This document shows, piece by piece, positions 53,983-63,325 of a stretch of DNA of 64,000 nucleotides. The stretch covers positions 1-64,000 of the forward strand of contig CANMBS010000009.1 in the NCBI GenBank assembly GCA_947496145.1, in the 5' to 3' direction. The notes under the pieces are model-generated. The model ran no database searches. It was not told the origin of the DNA and was given only the letters and a program-made list of their open reading frames with translations. Origin of the DNA: an uncultured Pseudovibrio sp. (lineage in GTDB: Bacteria > Pseudomonadota > Alphaproteobacteria > Rhizobiales > Stappiaceae). Made by a program: the position numbers and the translations under genes. The first letter of the stretch is position 1; each line of letters starts with the position of its first letter.

Positions 53983-54975
53983 TCAGATGAAACGGTACTC
54001 AGTTATTTGCAAATATTGTTCATTGGCCTGAAGTGTGGAACAGGCAAACTCATCATGGTTTGGGCTATCGGGCCAGCATTGCGGTTCCAAACACAAACCA
54101 GCCCTTGAACCATAGCGTTTCCCATCAAAGTCCGGTACCGGGGTATTCAGAGAATGGCCATCGTAAAACTGGATGCCCGGCTCTGTTGACCAGACTTCCA
54201 TTTTCAACTCACTATCGGGATCAAACACAACAGCGGATAATTCCGGCTTTTTCAAACGAAACTGCCTGAGGCAAAAATTGATGTCAAAGTGCGTGCCAGT
54301 ATCATTTCCGATCTGCCGCATCTCCCGGAAATCGTAGGGCGTACCAGCCACATCAAGAATCTCACCTGTGGGGATGAGCTCGTCAGAAACCGGTAGGTAA
54401 GAACGTGCTGGAATCATTATCTGATGGTTGGTTATGTCCTCGTGATCGCCCAGATTGAAGTAGCTGTGGTGGGCCAGATTGAGCAGTGTCGGCTTGTCAG
54501 AAGTCCCGGAGTACTCGATGCATAACGTGTCATTCCGTGTCAGGGTGTAGCGGCAGCTGATCTCCACGTTTCCGGGATATCCCTCTTCCCCGTCTGGTGA
54601 AAACAGGGACAGCAAGACACTGTCGTCACTGGCTTCCTCGATGGTCCAGACTCTATGTGCGAAGCCCCGGTGACCTCCGTGAAGGTGGTGCTTGTCACCT
54701 TCGTTGACAGAAAGCTGGAAGTTTTCTGAGTCAATTGAGAAGGAGCCGTGGGCAATACGATTGGCGCATCTGCCCGCTGTAGCGCCCATATGACTGGTAT
54801 CGCGCTCGTAATCGGCAATACTGTCAAAGCCAAGGGTTAAGTCGCGCTCAGCAAATTTCAATCTGCGGATGGTTGCGCCATAGGTGAGTATGCTTGCCGA
54901 AAGGTCACCACCCCGCAGCGTCACTTCCTTGACAAGTTCCTGATTGCTCAGATGACCAAAATCGCGAATAGCCAC
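53983..54975 (-). CDS. Aldose 1-epimerase (galactose mutarotase)
   Basis: The 330-residue protein has the mutarotase motifs GRCANRIAHG, HLHGGHRGFAHRVW and LAHHSYFNLGDHE (catalytic His residues) and a Glu in LEPQCWPDSPNH near the C-terminus. It interconverts alpha and beta anomers of aldoses in the cytoplasm. No other galactose genes are present. It may share a transcript with the deacetylase-like gene 45 bases downstream. Confidence 0.9.
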   Translation of the reverse strand: MAIRDFGHLSNQELVKEVTLRGGDLSASILTYGATIRRLKFAERDLTLGFDSIADYERDTSHMGATAGRCANRIAHGSFSIDSENFQLSVNEGDKHHLHGGHRGFAHRVWTIEEASDDSVLLSLFSPDGEEGYPGNVEISCRYTLTRNDTLCIEYSGTSDKPTLLNLAHHSYFNLGDHEDITNHQIMIPARSYLPVSDELIPTGEILDVAGTPYDFREMRQIGNDTGTHFDINFCLRQFRLKKPELSAVVFDPDSELKMEVWSTEPGIQFYDGHSLNTPVPDFDGKRYGSRAGLCLEPQCWPDSPNHDEFACSTLQANEQYLQITEYRFI

Positions 54976-55115
54976 GGTATTCCCTTTCGGCTTTTGACCC
55001 GCCTCCTCTCAGGTCATTGCTTGAGAACCAGCGTCCTATGAAACGAGGATTAGCACAAGCAAGACAAAAGCATACAGACTTTCAGCGTATATTGAGAGCA
55101 GCGTTAGTTTTTTGT

Positions 55116-55625
55116 TTATCTTGGCGTGATGACCAGCTCGCTGCTTCCAAGAGTTATTTTACCAAGTCTGTTGAGCGCAGACATTCCCAATAGTACCTGC
55201 GAGAGAGCCTCATCTTTGAGGATAAGGCTTTTTACATTGCGGATGTGTATGGAACCCAGATAGAAATTGGAAATAGAGGCAGACGCGCCAGATGTGATCC
55301 CGTTTGCGGTGCGAACCTCAACCGTAAAGTCTTCTTCTTGCACCCGAATGCCGGCTTTTCGTGCAACACTTTCCGGAATGGCAAGCACACTTGCACCAGT
55401 ATCGATCAAAGCTCGCGTACCGTGTGAATTGATTTTAATGCGTGTGATAAAATGACCGTTGTGAGCCTTACGAATGCGTGTTGCTCGCTGTATTTTTTGG
55501 GGCTTAGTGCTCTCAGGTTGGGTGTTATGCACCTCAACATTCTTCATCATTTGCCGTTCAAGCACTTTAGGGATGATCAAAGCAGTACACATGACGATGA
55601 CTGCAACCCAGATGTACTGCTTCAT
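55116..55625 (-). CDS. Membrane-anchored retropepsin-like aspartic protease (TIGR02281 type)
   Basis: The 169-residue protein has an N-terminal membrane segment (IWVAVIVMCTALIIP) and a single retropepsin-like domain: INSHGTRALIDTGASVLAIP with the catalytic DTG, and VLLGMSALNRLGKI, the second conserved strand. Such clan AA proteases are dimers common in alphaproteobacteria, facing the periplasm. The physiological substrate is unknown. It is a single gene between two unrelated genes on the same strand. Confidence 0.85.
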   Translation of the reverse strand: MKQYIWVAVIVMCTALIIPKVLERQMMKNVEVHNTQPESTKPQKIQRATRIRKAHNGHFITRIKINSHGTRALIDTGASVLAIPESVARKAGIRVQEEDFTVEVRTANGITSGASASISNFYLGSIHIRNVKSLILKDEALSQVLLGMSALNRLGKITLGSSELVITPR

Positions 55626-55764
55626 TGCTTCCCCCGATCATACTGAAGCATGTGCTGCCCTGCTAGAAACACACTTTTGCGCTCCTTGAACAGATATACA
55701 ATTGAGAAAGCAAGAAAGGCAATATTGCATAATGCAAACGCCAGTTTTTACATTTTTTATGGTA

Positions 55765-56427
55765 TCAGGCGCATGAAAGTGCTGCGGAAAATTCCTTCAA
55801 CCGTGTCTGGTTTAAGCGACCGTCAACACGCACGCCGTTACATACGTCTACCCCATATGGCTTTACAGTCTGAACTGCCTCAATAATGTTTTGAGGTGTC
55901 AACCCACCAGCCAGAAAGACCGGAACATCAAGCTTAGAGACGATATGAGCACTGAGCTCCCAGTTGTGGGTTCGCCCTGTTCCACCAAGTTCATTTTTAG
56001 AGGGACGACCGGAGTCCAGCAGGACAGCATCTGCTACCCGGCCATATTCCTGAGCAATTTCGAATGAGTACTCATCTTCCACATGCACCACTTGCACAAT
56101 ACGGGTACTTGCAGGCAGGTCCAGACGGAGTTCCTGATATTCTCCCGGATCAATAGGGCTGACAATTTGCAAGGTGTTGGTACCGCAGGTGAGCGCATGC
56201 TCAACGATATCTCGGGCAGTTGTGCGAGAGGTCAAAAGCCATGTTGAGACAGGTGGAGGAACATGACGCGCGATGTTGAGGATGAGGTCATCTTCGATAA
56301 CGCCCGGACCGGATGGCATATGTGCCACAAGGCCAACAGCATCTGCTCCGCAAGCAACTGCAACAGCAGCTTCCGCCGATGTTGAGATACAGCAAATTTT
56401 CATCCGGGTACGCGCATTAGTCAACAT
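55765..56427 (-). CDS. Phosphoribosylanthranilate-isomerase-like protein (TrpF family)
   Basis: The 220-residue TIM-barrel protein retains TrpF signatures: MKICCIS (Cys general-base position, with the usual Gly after it replaced by Cys), VLLDSGRPSKNELGGTGRTH (general-acid Asp and phosphate loop) and YGVDVCNGVR. It could isomerise phosphoribosylanthranilate or a similar N-phosphoribosyl compound. No other trp gene is nearby. Instead it sits just downstream of upp and URC4, so a role in phosphoribosyl-base metabolism is worth considering. Confidence 0.75.
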   Translation of the reverse strand: MLTNARTRMKICCISTSAEAAVAVACGADAVGLVAHMPSGPGVIEDDLILNIARHVPPPVSTWLLTSRTTARDIVEHALTCGTNTLQIVSPIDPGEYQELRLDLPASTRIVQVVHVEDEYSFEIAQEYGRVADAVLLDSGRPSKNELGGTGRTHNWELSAHIVSKLDVPVFLAGGLTPQNIIEAVQTVKPYGVDVCNGVRVDGRLNQTRLKEFSAALSCA

Positions 56428-56463
56428 TCACTCAGTCCTTTTGCCAGCAGGAACAGGCCCAAT

Positions 56464-56496
56464 GAAAAAGCGCCGGACTTTTGGTCTGGCGCTTTG
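56464..56496 (-). terminator. Intrinsic terminator of upp
   Basis: AAAGCGCC (56467-56474) pairs with GGCGCTTT (56488-56495), and on the minus strand a run of T residues follows. It lies 14 bases past the upp stop. Confidence 0.88.
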
Positions 56497-56509
56497 AGTT
56501 TTTGCAGTC

Positions 56510-57139
56510 TTATTTGGTGCCGTACATCCGGTCTCCGGCATCGCCAAGACCGGGGATGATGTAGCCCTTTTCGTTGAGCTTTTCATCAATGGATGCAGTG
56601 TAGATCGGCACATCCGGGTGGGCTTCGTTGAAGCGTTTCACACCTTCAGGCGCTGCCAGCAAGCATACAAACACCATGTTCTTCGCGCCGCGTTTTTTCA
56701 GACGCTCAACAGCGGAGATCGCGGAGTTTGCGGTTGCCAGCATTGGATCAACAACAATTACCAGACGCTCATCCAGCTCCTGTGGTGCTTTGAAGTAGTA
56801 TTCAACTGCTTCCAGTGTCTTTGGATCACGGTACAAGCCGATATGCGCAACACGAGCGGATGGAATTAGCTCCAGCATACCTTCCAGCAGGCCGTTACCA
56901 GCACGCAGGATAGAGGCAAAGCAAAGTTTTTTACCAGCCAGAACCGGGGCGTCCATTTCTGCAACCGGGGTTTCAATTGCCTGAGTGGTCATCTTCAGGT
57001 CGCGGGTTACTTCGTAGCACAGCAACAAAGAGATTTCGCGCAGCAAGCGGCGGAAGTCCTGCGTCGGGGTTGTTTTTCTCCGCATGTGGGTCAGCTTATG
57101 CTGGACAAGCGGGTGGTCGATTACGGTTGCGCCGGACAT
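56510..57139 (-). CDS. upp: Uracil phosphoribosyltransferase
   Basis: The 209-residue protein matches E. coli Upp in length. [38 protein letters not shown] and [20 protein letters not shown] (PRPP loop) define the family, and the C-terminal [12 protein letters not shown] uracil-binding motif is intact. It makes UMP from uracil and PRPP. The start is ATG 57139 after AAGAGGAACACG; an upstream in-frame start exists at 57172. It lies downstream of the URC4 gene, a pair known from the URC uracil-catabolic pathway. Confidence 0.95.
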   Translation of the reverse strand: MSGATVIDHPLVQHKLTHMRRKTTPTQDFRRLLREISLLLCYEVTRDLKMTTQAIETPVAEMDAPVLAGKKLCFASILRAGNGLLEGMLELIPSARVAHIGLYRDPKTLEAVEYYFKAPQELDERLVIVVDPMLATANSAISAVERLKKRGAKNMVFVCLLAAPEGVKRFNEAHPDVPIYTASIDEKLNEKGYIIPGLGDAGDRMYGTK

Positions 57140-57235
57140 CGTGTTCCTCTTTTTAAATCCCTGTCGGGTCATTTATGTGCATCTGCCTTTAATCAGCATG
57201 TATAAGGCAGTGCCTGTCTTAGGCTAGGTTACAGA

Positions 57236-58471
57236 TCAAAAAACCGTTCCATCACTGATAATCATCAGGGGCGGAGATCCATCACCTCGTTTTTCAAGGG
57301 CGATTTGTCGTCCTGCGGCCCAGGAGCCACCTTCCAGCACACATGCCAGAGGTAGCTGGTCCGAGGTGACGGACAAGTCTGCCCGAATCCAATCGGCGAG
57401 CTTATCGAGCAGAGCGATTGTGAGCGCTCTCCATTCAACGATCAACTCGCTGCACACTTCGTGTTTGCTCAAGGATTGCTGTGGGTCTTTCAGGCGAAGA
57501 ACGCCCGTGTCCAAAAACAATCCGCCATTGCGATATTCAGCAAGGCCAGTCAAACCACCAATGTTTGCCATCTCAATACCAGCCCACGAGAGAGGTTCAA
57601 CTAAAGAATAAGCAATCCATTGAGAAAGTTTGTGCAGAGGTACCAAATTGTCCGTTTTATCCTGTGTTGTGACTTTGGAGTGACGCCATGTGTCACCCAA
57701 AATCACACCATCAATCTGCTCTCTGCCCGGCCAGATAGGGCCCAGTCCATCCAGCACAACCTCCAGAATACGTTCGGCATTCAAAGGTTCATTCTGGCCT
57801 TCCTCGTAGAGCACGTCGAACAGGCCGCCGGGACGCGGTTCATCTTCCTTGCCGAAAAGATCTGGACGAAGAGACGTGGCCTCCCCTAACCGGTTCAGTA
57901 GTTTCAGGCGACCTTCCAGACCAACAAGCTGGTTCTGGTCAGTAATCTGCAAACCTTCTGCCAGCTCATCCTTATCCAGCCGGAACAAGGTAATTGCATC
58001 AGCCCGTAATGGATCTAAAGGTTCGTCAGAGAAAAAGCCTGCTGAAAACATTGCGAGGGAGCCGATCGCGAGCCCTTCAGAGTGCCTGAAGGTTTCACCT
58101 GTGATGCTTTCGCGATACTTCCAAGCATCCCCTGCGGCGGCATCAAGCAATGCTGAAGTGATTGCCAGATCAAACGCAGCGCGCCCCATGCCCTGTACAT
58201 CTGAAAAGCGGCGCGCTCCAGCCAGCATTGCCCAGCGGTCGATGCCACCGGTTTCAAAATGCCGCCAGCGGGCATGGAAAGGAATTTGTCTGTCTGGATA
58301 GCTGTTATCAGTGGCAGCCAGTGTTCTGCGAGCCGCTTCAGCAAGATGGGAGAGGTCGATCGCAAAGTGCTCAAGTTCGCCCTGCAATCCTAACTCCAAA
58401 AGCATATGCGAGCGTTCACGGACTGCTTTTGCATTGAGCAAGGACAACGCTTGCGAGGCTTGCATCTCCAT
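57236..58471 (-). CDS. URC4/urg3-family protein (DUF1688)
   Basis: The 411-residue protein resembles fungal URC4 and its bacterial homologues, with HFAIDLSHLAEAARRTLAAT, RWRHFETGGIDRWAML and TGLAEYRNGGLFLDTGVL. In yeasts URC4 is required with URC1 and a uracil phosphoribosyltransferase to use uracil as nitrogen source. The reaction of URC4 itself is not well defined. Neighbouring upp supports the same pathway here. URC1 (a GTP cyclohydrolase II-like protein) is not in this window. Confidence 0.8.
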   Translation of the reverse strand: MEMQASQALSLLNAKAVRERSHMLLELGLQGELEHFAIDLSHLAEAARRTLAATDNSYPDRQIPFHARWRHFETGGIDRWAMLAGARRFSDVQGMGRAAFDLAITSALLDAAAGDAWKYRESITGETFRHSEGLAIGSLAMFSAGFFSDEPLDPLRADAITLFRLDKDELAEGLQITDQNQLVGLEGRLKLLNRLGEATSLRPDLFGKEDEPRPGGLFDVLYEEGQNEPLNAERILEVVLDGLGPIWPGREQIDGVILGDTWRHSKVTTQDKTDNLVPLHKLSQWIAYSLVEPLSWAGIEMANIGGLTGLAEYRNGGLFLDTGVLRLKDPQQSLSKHEVCSELIVEWRALTIALLDKLADWIRADLSVTSDQLPLACVLEGGSWAAGRQIALEKRGDGSPPLMIISDGTVF

Positions 58472-58544
58472 CTCGGTCTATTCCTATCGTTTGCCTGAAC
58501 AGGCCTTGAAACTTTTTCATATGCCAGATTTCGCAGGACATGCC

Positions 58545-58577
58545 AAAGCCCGCACCTTTTGTTGGAGGTACGGGCTT
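58545..58577 (-). terminator. Probable terminator of add
   Basis: AAAGCCCGCACC (58545-58556) pairs with GGTACGGGCTT (58567-58577) with one mismatch. The minus-strand T-run is short. It lies 90 bases past the add stop. Confidence 0.6.
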
Positions 58578-58665
58578 CTGTTAAGCTACGCTCTTAAGGT
58601 GTTGAGCATAAGAAACCCGGCTAAGCCTTTTTTCTCGCTTCTGCACGCTCAACTCAAGCAAAAAC

Positions 58666-59667
58666 TCACGCTTCTTCAGTTAAAGTATCCAAACGCTTTA
58701 GAAGAGCAGCTCTGGTTTCTTCATCTACGAATGCAGCTTCCAGCGCATTTTTTGTGATGGACTTCTGGATATCGCGCGTCCAGTTGAAGACACGCGAGGT
58801 TTCGACATATTCGTGACCAAGTGTTGTGTGGAAGAATGGCGGATCATCAGAGTTCAAAGTGATACGAACACCAGCCTGACGCAGCAGGTTGACCGGATGG
58901 AAACGCAGGTTGGAATAGACACCAAGTGCGATATTAGACTGCGGGCACACTTCCAGAGTGATGTCCTCATTCACCAGCCGCTCAACCAATGCATCATCTT
59001 CAATGGCACGTACACCGTGACCAATACGGGTAATCTTCAGGTAGTCCAGCGCATCACGAACACTTTCCGGTCCGCCGAATTCACCAGCATGTGCGGTGAG
59101 GCCAAGGCCAGCTTCGCCTGCCATGGCGAACGCTTTGGTGAAATCCTTTGCAGGCCCGATACGCTCATCACCAGCAAGGCCGAAGCCTGTTACCAGTGGG
59201 TGCGGGTTGTCAAGAACTGCTTTGATTGCGCCTTCAACAGATTCAGCTCCTTCGTGTCTTACACCAAGAGGAACCAGACGGCCTTCGATGCCTGTATCTG
59301 CTTTAGCCCGTTCCAGGCCAGCCACAAGACCTTCCAGATAAGGCTTGTATCCGAGGCCCGCTTTTATGGCGTGGTCGGGGGAGATGAATACTTCTGCGTA
59401 GATCACACCTTCAGCAGCCAGCATCTTGTAGTAGGTTTCCGCCAGTTCTGCATAATCGCCCGGACGGCGGAACAGGGCAGCAGCAACATCATACTGCTGG
59501 ATGAAAGTGGTGAAGTCATGCCAGCTATACGCGCCATTTGCATCAAACAGATCACCCAGATCAACGTCATAGCGCTGAGCAAGCTTTCTTACGAGAGTTG
59601 GAGGGGCTGCGCCTTCGATATGGCAATGCAGCTCGGCACGTGGCACTACATTTTGCTTTGGTCTCAT
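58666..59667 (-). CDS. add: Adenosine deaminase
   Basis: The 333-residue amidohydrolase has zinc ligands in AELHCHIEGA near the N-terminus, then TAHAGEFGG (catalytic Glu), RIGHGVRA (His) and LNSDDPPFF (Asp pair). It converts adenosine or deoxyadenosine to inosine compounds. It starts 3 bases after the PHYHD1-like dioxygenase gene, so the two are surely co-transcribed. Downstream are the URC4 and upp genes. Adenine deaminases are related, but the full motif set and context fit adenosine deaminase. Confidence 0.92.
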   Translation of the reverse strand: MRPKQNVVPRAELHCHIEGAAPPTLVRKLAQRYDVDLGDLFDANGAYSWHDFTTFIQQYDVAAALFRRPGDYAELAETYYKMLAAEGVIYAEVFISPDHAIKAGLGYKPYLEGLVAGLERAKADTGIEGRLVPLGVRHEGAESVEGAIKAVLDNPHPLVTGFGLAGDERIGPAKDFTKAFAMAGEAGLGLTAHAGEFGGPESVRDALDYLKITRIGHGVRAIEDDALVERLVNEDITLEVCPQSNIALGVYSNLRFHPVNLLRQAGVRITLNSDDPPFFHTTLGHEYVETSRVFNWTRDIQKSITKNALEAAFVDEETRAALLKRLDTLTEEA

Positions 59668-59670
59668 TGT

Positions 59671-60546
59671 TTAAAATCCGTGCATTGGCTTGTCTTCAGC
59701 CCGAATAATCCAGTTGTCTTCCGACCATTTTGCAGTTCCGTCCACCATATGCACAGCATAGGCATGACGAGACTTATCAGAGCGGTTTGGGGCAGACTTA
59801 TGCGGCACCAGCCCATGAAGGATGACGAGGGTTCCTTTTGGAGCAATAAGTGGTGCAACATCTTCCTCTGATTGTTCAAGTGGGGTTTCGTCCAGGGTTT
59901 CAATTACAAGGGCCTCCCCGTTGTAATGGAAGCGTTTACGCAGCGGCCCTTTATGACCACCGGGAATACCGTATAAACCACCATTGGTATCGTCTGCGTC
60001 TTCCAGCGCAAACCAGAAGCCAGTACAGGTAAGTGGTGTTGTGTGAAGGAATGTGGAATCTTGATGGTTGCTGACTTCCCCGCCAATGTGCGGCGGCTTG
60101 AAGATATACATGGACTGAGCGAGCAGTGGTGCTGCCAATCCTATATCTTTTGCAACCCGTTCCATTTTTGCAGAGCGAGAAAACTCTTCAAACACAGAGT
60201 CATCATCATGCAATGCATGACCGACCTTGTTTAAGGCCTGATGCTTGTCTTTAATCAAAACACCGTTTTCATCAAATGCCTCAGCTTCAAAGAAGAAACG
60301 GATCTTATCTCCACTTTCCCGAAAGTATGAATCCCTGGCATGTGACTGGGCATTGGTTTCGAAAACTGAGGCAACTGTTGAGGGATCAAACTCATCAATT
60401 AGCTGAGTCATGCGTGCCTGAAGCGCATCGCACTCTTCGGGCGTGGCAAATCCTTCAAGAATGAGAAAACCGTCCTCTTCAAACGCCGTTTTCATCTCTG
60501 ACGTTAAGCTTCCATCTTGCTGTGCAGTAAACCTGCGCGCCTGCAT
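59671..60546 (-). CDS. Phytanoyl-CoA dioxygenase-family protein, PHYHD1-like
   Basis: The 291-residue Fe(II)/2-oxoglutarate oxygenase carries the iron site HxD in VSNHQDSTFLHTTPL and the distal His in LVPHKSAPNRSDKSRHAYAV, which also has the Arg that holds 2-oxoglutarate. The closest pattern I know is PHYHD1, which does not use CoA esters. It lies between deoB and add, 3 bases from add, so hydroxylation of a nucleoside or nucleobase is a reasonable guess but is not shown by sequence. Confidence 0.83.
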   Translation of the reverse strand: MQARRFTAQQDGSLTSEMKTAFEEDGFLILEGFATPEECDALQARMTQLIDEFDPSTVASVFETNAQSHARDSYFRESGDKIRFFFEAEAFDENGVLIKDKHQALNKVGHALHDDDSVFEEFSRSAKMERVAKDIGLAAPLLAQSMYIFKPPHIGGEVSNHQDSTFLHTTPLTCTGFWFALEDADDTNGGLYGIPGGHKGPLRKRFHYNGEALVIETLDETPLEQSEEDVAPLIAPKGTLVILHGLVPHKSAPNRSDKSRHAYAVHMVDGTAKWSEDNWIIRAEDKPMHGF

Positions 60547-60629
60547 GTTTTGTTCCCTCTGCTCTCACAGGGTGGCCCCTCTCCCATCCCGTTTATCACT
60601 CAGACCTGAGCCTTTTTTGTTTTCACTTA

Positions 60630-60661
60630 AACCAAACCGGGCAAACAGTGCTTGCCCGGCT
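60630..60661 (-). terminator. Intrinsic terminator of deoB
   Basis: CCGGGCAA (60637-60644) pairs perfectly with TTGCCCGG (60652-60659). A T-rich stretch follows on the minus strand. It separates the deo genes from the dioxygenase-add pair. Confidence 0.82.
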
Positions 60662-60685
60662 TATTTTCATCAGTGATTTTCTGGC

Positions 60686-61906
60686 TTACAGAAAACTCGT
60701 CCCAACATCACCTTCTGCAATGCCAAGGTGCTTAGCAACGGTCTGGCCCATATCCGCAAAGGTTGAGCGTTTTCCGATGTCAGAACCCGCCTGACCTTTC
60801 ACCAGAGCCAGCACAGGAACGTGCTCGCGGGTATGGTCGGTGCCTTTCCAGGTTGGGTCACAACCATGGTCAGCTGTCAGGATAAGCAGGTCGCCGTCGT
60901 TCATCTTTTCAATCACTTCCGGCAGGCGTTTATCGAAATGTTCGAGAGCTGCTGCATAACCCGGTACGTCGCGACGATGGCCATAGAGCATGTCGAAATC
61001 GACGAAGTTGGAGAATACGAGGTCCCCGTCTTTCGCCATGTCGATTGCTTCCAAAGTGCGGTCAAAGAGCTGGTCGTTGCCTGCACCCTTCAGCAGTTTG
61101 GTGATGCCCTGCGCTGCATAGATGTCGGAGATTTTACCAACAGCAATCACTTCGCGCCCTGCATCTTTCAGGCGATCTAGAACAGTTGGAGCCGGAGGAA
61201 GAACAGAGTAGTCGCGACGGTTCGCGGTGCGCTCGAAGCCTTCTTCTTTAGTCCCAACGAACGGACGAGCGATAACGCGGCCGATGTTGTAGTCATCCAC
61301 CAGCTTGCGGCATTTCACGCAGAGATCTAACAGACGCTCAAGGCCGAAGGTCTCTTCGTGTGCAGCAATCTGCAAAACGCTATCTGCTGAAGTGTAAATG
61401 ATCGGCTTACCAGTCTTAACGTGCTCTTCACCGAACTCTTCGATGACAACAGTACCGGAGCCATGCGTCAGGCAAAGAACGCCAGGTAGTTCACCAACTT
61501 CGATGATCTTTTCGATCAGCTCAGCCGGGAATGTTGGTGCTTCTTCAGGGAAGTAACCCCAGTCGAATGTGACTGGTACGCCAGCAATTTCCCAGTGGCC
61601 AGACGGGGTGTCTTTGCCGTTGGAAATCTCAGCAGCAAAACCCCAATGGGATTCTGGAGTTCCAGAGAAGTCGAGGCCTTTTACAGCCTTGCCGGTGGAT
61701 GCACGAGCGGCTGCACCCAGTCCGAGACGATCCAGGTTAGGCAAGGACAAAGGACCTGAACGCAGGCCTTCCTTGTCACCTTTGCCTTCTGCACATGCAT
61801 CTGCAATGTGGCCAAGGGTGTCGGAGCCGACATCGCCAAACTTGTCAGCATCGTCGGCTGCGCCGATACCGAAGCTGTCGAGTACACACATAATTGCGCG
61901 TGGCAT
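60686..61906 (-). CDS. deoB: Phosphopentomutase
   Basis: The 406-residue alkaline-phosphatase-superfamily enzyme has [20 protein letters not shown] (metal Asp), [11 protein letters not shown] (phosphothreonine), [14 protein letters not shown] and ADHGCDPTW, with all metal ligands. It interconverts (deoxy)ribose 1- and 5-phosphate. AAGGAAA precedes the ATG. Third gene of deoC-deoA-deoB; the 101-base gap to deoA contains an extended hairpin. It passes its product to deoC. Confidence 0.95.
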   Translation of the reverse strand: MPRAIMCVLDSFGIGAADDADKFGDVGSDTLGHIADACAEGKGDKEGLRSGPLSLPNLDRLGLGAAARASTGKAVKGLDFSGTPESHWGFAAEISNGKDTPSGHWEIAGVPVTFDWGYFPEEAPTFPAELIEKIIEVGELPGVLCLTHGSGTVVIEEFGEEHVKTGKPIIYTSADSVLQIAAHEETFGLERLLDLCVKCRKLVDDYNIGRVIARPFVGTKEEGFERTANRRDYSVLPPAPTVLDRLKDAGREVIAVGKISDIYAAQGITKLLKGAGNDQLFDRTLEAIDMAKDGDLVFSNFVDFDMLYGHRRDVPGYAAALEHFDKRLPEVIEKMNDGDLLILTADHGCDPTWKGTDHTREHVPVLALVKGQAGSDIGKRSTFADMGQTVAKHLGIAEGDVGTSFL

Positions 61907-61930
61907 TTGCGTTTCCTTAATTGTTTAAAG

Positions 61931-61983
61931 AGGACAGCCCTCAACAGACCGAAGTCTTATGGGAGGAATTGAGAGGCTGTCCT
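61931..61983 (-). other. Long hairpin between deoA and deoB
   Basis: AGGACAGCCCTCAA (61931-61944) is complementary to TTGAGAGGCTGTCCT (61969-61983) with one bulged base. On the minus strand it is followed by CTCTTT. It may be a weak terminator or an mRNA-stabilising element between deoA and deoB. Confidence 0.6.
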
Positions 61984-62007
61984 GCCAGTTAATTATGCTT
62001 GCACTTA

Positions 62008-63321
62008 TTAAGGCGCAATGCGGTCACGGATGGTGTCGAATTCTTTGACATCTGCCGCAAAACCGAAGGTGTAAGCGTCGCGCAGAACTTTCTCCGCACG
62101 CTCTACCTGATCTTCGGTGTGTGCGTGGATCACAGCAATTGGGGTTTCGCTGTCAACAGTTGTACCAACACCTGCGATATCAGTCAGGCCAACAGCCGGA
62201 TCGATTTCGTCTGCTGCTGCACGACGACCACCGCCGAGTTCAACAACTGCAAGACCAACTTCACGTGCGTTAACACCAGTCACCAGAGAAGCTTCTGGCA
62301 TGTAAACCGGACGCTGGATCGGAGCCTTGGCAAGGTATGCTTCCGGCTTTTCCATGAAGTCGTTTGGACCACCAAGTTCACCAACCATCTTGCCGAAGAG
62401 TTCAGCTGCCTTACCAGAGGTAAAGGCTTCTTCCATCTTCTTCTTACCGTCGTCTACGCTTTCAGCCAGACCAGAACTTGCAAGACCTTCTGCACCGATT
62501 GCTACGGTAACATCCCACAGGCGGTTGTCCACGTGGGTGCCTTTCAGGAAGTCTACAGCGTTCTGAACTTCGATGGCGTTACCAGCAGCGGAAGCCAGAG
62601 ATTCGTTCATATCAGTCAGCAGTGCGGTGGTCTTGAGACCTGCACCGTTTGCAACGAGAACGAGGCTTTCTGCCAGCGCTTTTGCGTCTTCGTAGTTCGC
62701 CATAAATGCACCAGTACCCCACTTAACGTCGAGAACCAGAGTTTCAAGGCCAGCTGCCAGCTTCTTGGAAAGGATGGATGCGGTGATGAGGTCAATGCTC
62801 TCAACAGTCGCAGTCACATCACGAATACCATAGAAGCGCTTATCAGCAGGTGCAAGGTCACCAGTCTGACCGATGATCGCACACCCTACATCACGAACCA
62901 CTTTGCGGAACAGTTCGTTAGATGGCTTTGCAGTATAGCCCGGAATGGTTTCCAGCTTGTCCAGCGTACCACCGGTGTGACCAAGACCACGACCAGAGAT
63001 CATTGGAACAGCCGCACCATTTGCAGCAAGAGCAGGTGCCAGCATCAGAGAAACGTTGTCACCAACGCCACCTGTGGAGTGCTTGTCAACGATTGGAGCA
63101 CTAATATCGGACCAGTCGAGAACGTCGCCGCTGTCGCGCATACCAAGGGTAAGCGCAACACGCTCGTCGACGCTCAGGCCATTAAAGAACACTGCCATGG
63201 CCAGAGCAGCAACCTGCCCTTCAGTGACGCTGTTATCGGTGATGCCCTTTACGAAGAATTGGATTTCTTCTTTTGTCAGGACTTCGCCTTCACGTTTCTT
63301 ACGAACGATTTCTTGAGGAAG
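62008..63321 (-). CDS. deoA: Thymidine phosphorylase
   Basis: The 437-residue pyrimidine nucleoside phosphorylase has the signature [20 protein letters not shown], preceded by [14 protein letters not shown] (phosphate site), and later [14 protein letters not shown]-like sequence in the substrate region. It converts thymidine and phosphate to thymine and deoxyribose 1-phosphate. I start at ATG 63321 ([10 protein letters not shown]), 4 bases after the deoC stop. A frame extends to 63447 but overlaps deoC and exceeds the family length. Confidence 0.94.
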   Translation of the reverse strand, partial: LPQEIVRKKREGEVLTKEEIQFFVKGITDNSVTEGQVAALAMAVFFNGLSVDERVALTLGMRDSGDVLDWSDISAPIVDKHSTGGVGDNVSLMLAPALAANGAAVPMISGRGLGHTGGTLDKLETIPGYTAKPSNELFRKVVRDVGCAIIGQTGDLAPADKRFYGIRDVTATVESIDLITASILSKKLAAGLETLVLDVKWGTGAFMANYEDAKALAESLVLVANGAGLKTTALLTDMNESLASAAGNAIEVQNAVDFLKGTHVDNRLWDVTVAIGAEGLASSGLAESVDDGKKKMEEAFTSGKAAELFGKMVGELGGPNDFMEKPEAYLAKAPIQRPVYMPEASLVTGVNAREVGLAVVELGGGRRAAADEIDPAVGLTDIAGVGTTVDSETPIAVIHAHTEDQVERAEKVLRDAYTFGFAADVKEFDTIRDRIAP

Positions 63322-63325
63322 CATC

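Noticed and set aside
58813-59871. 352-codon plus-strand frame opposite add and the dioxygenase gene
   Set aside because: It spans two real genes on the other strand and has a Cys/Phe-rich composition typical of antisense frames.
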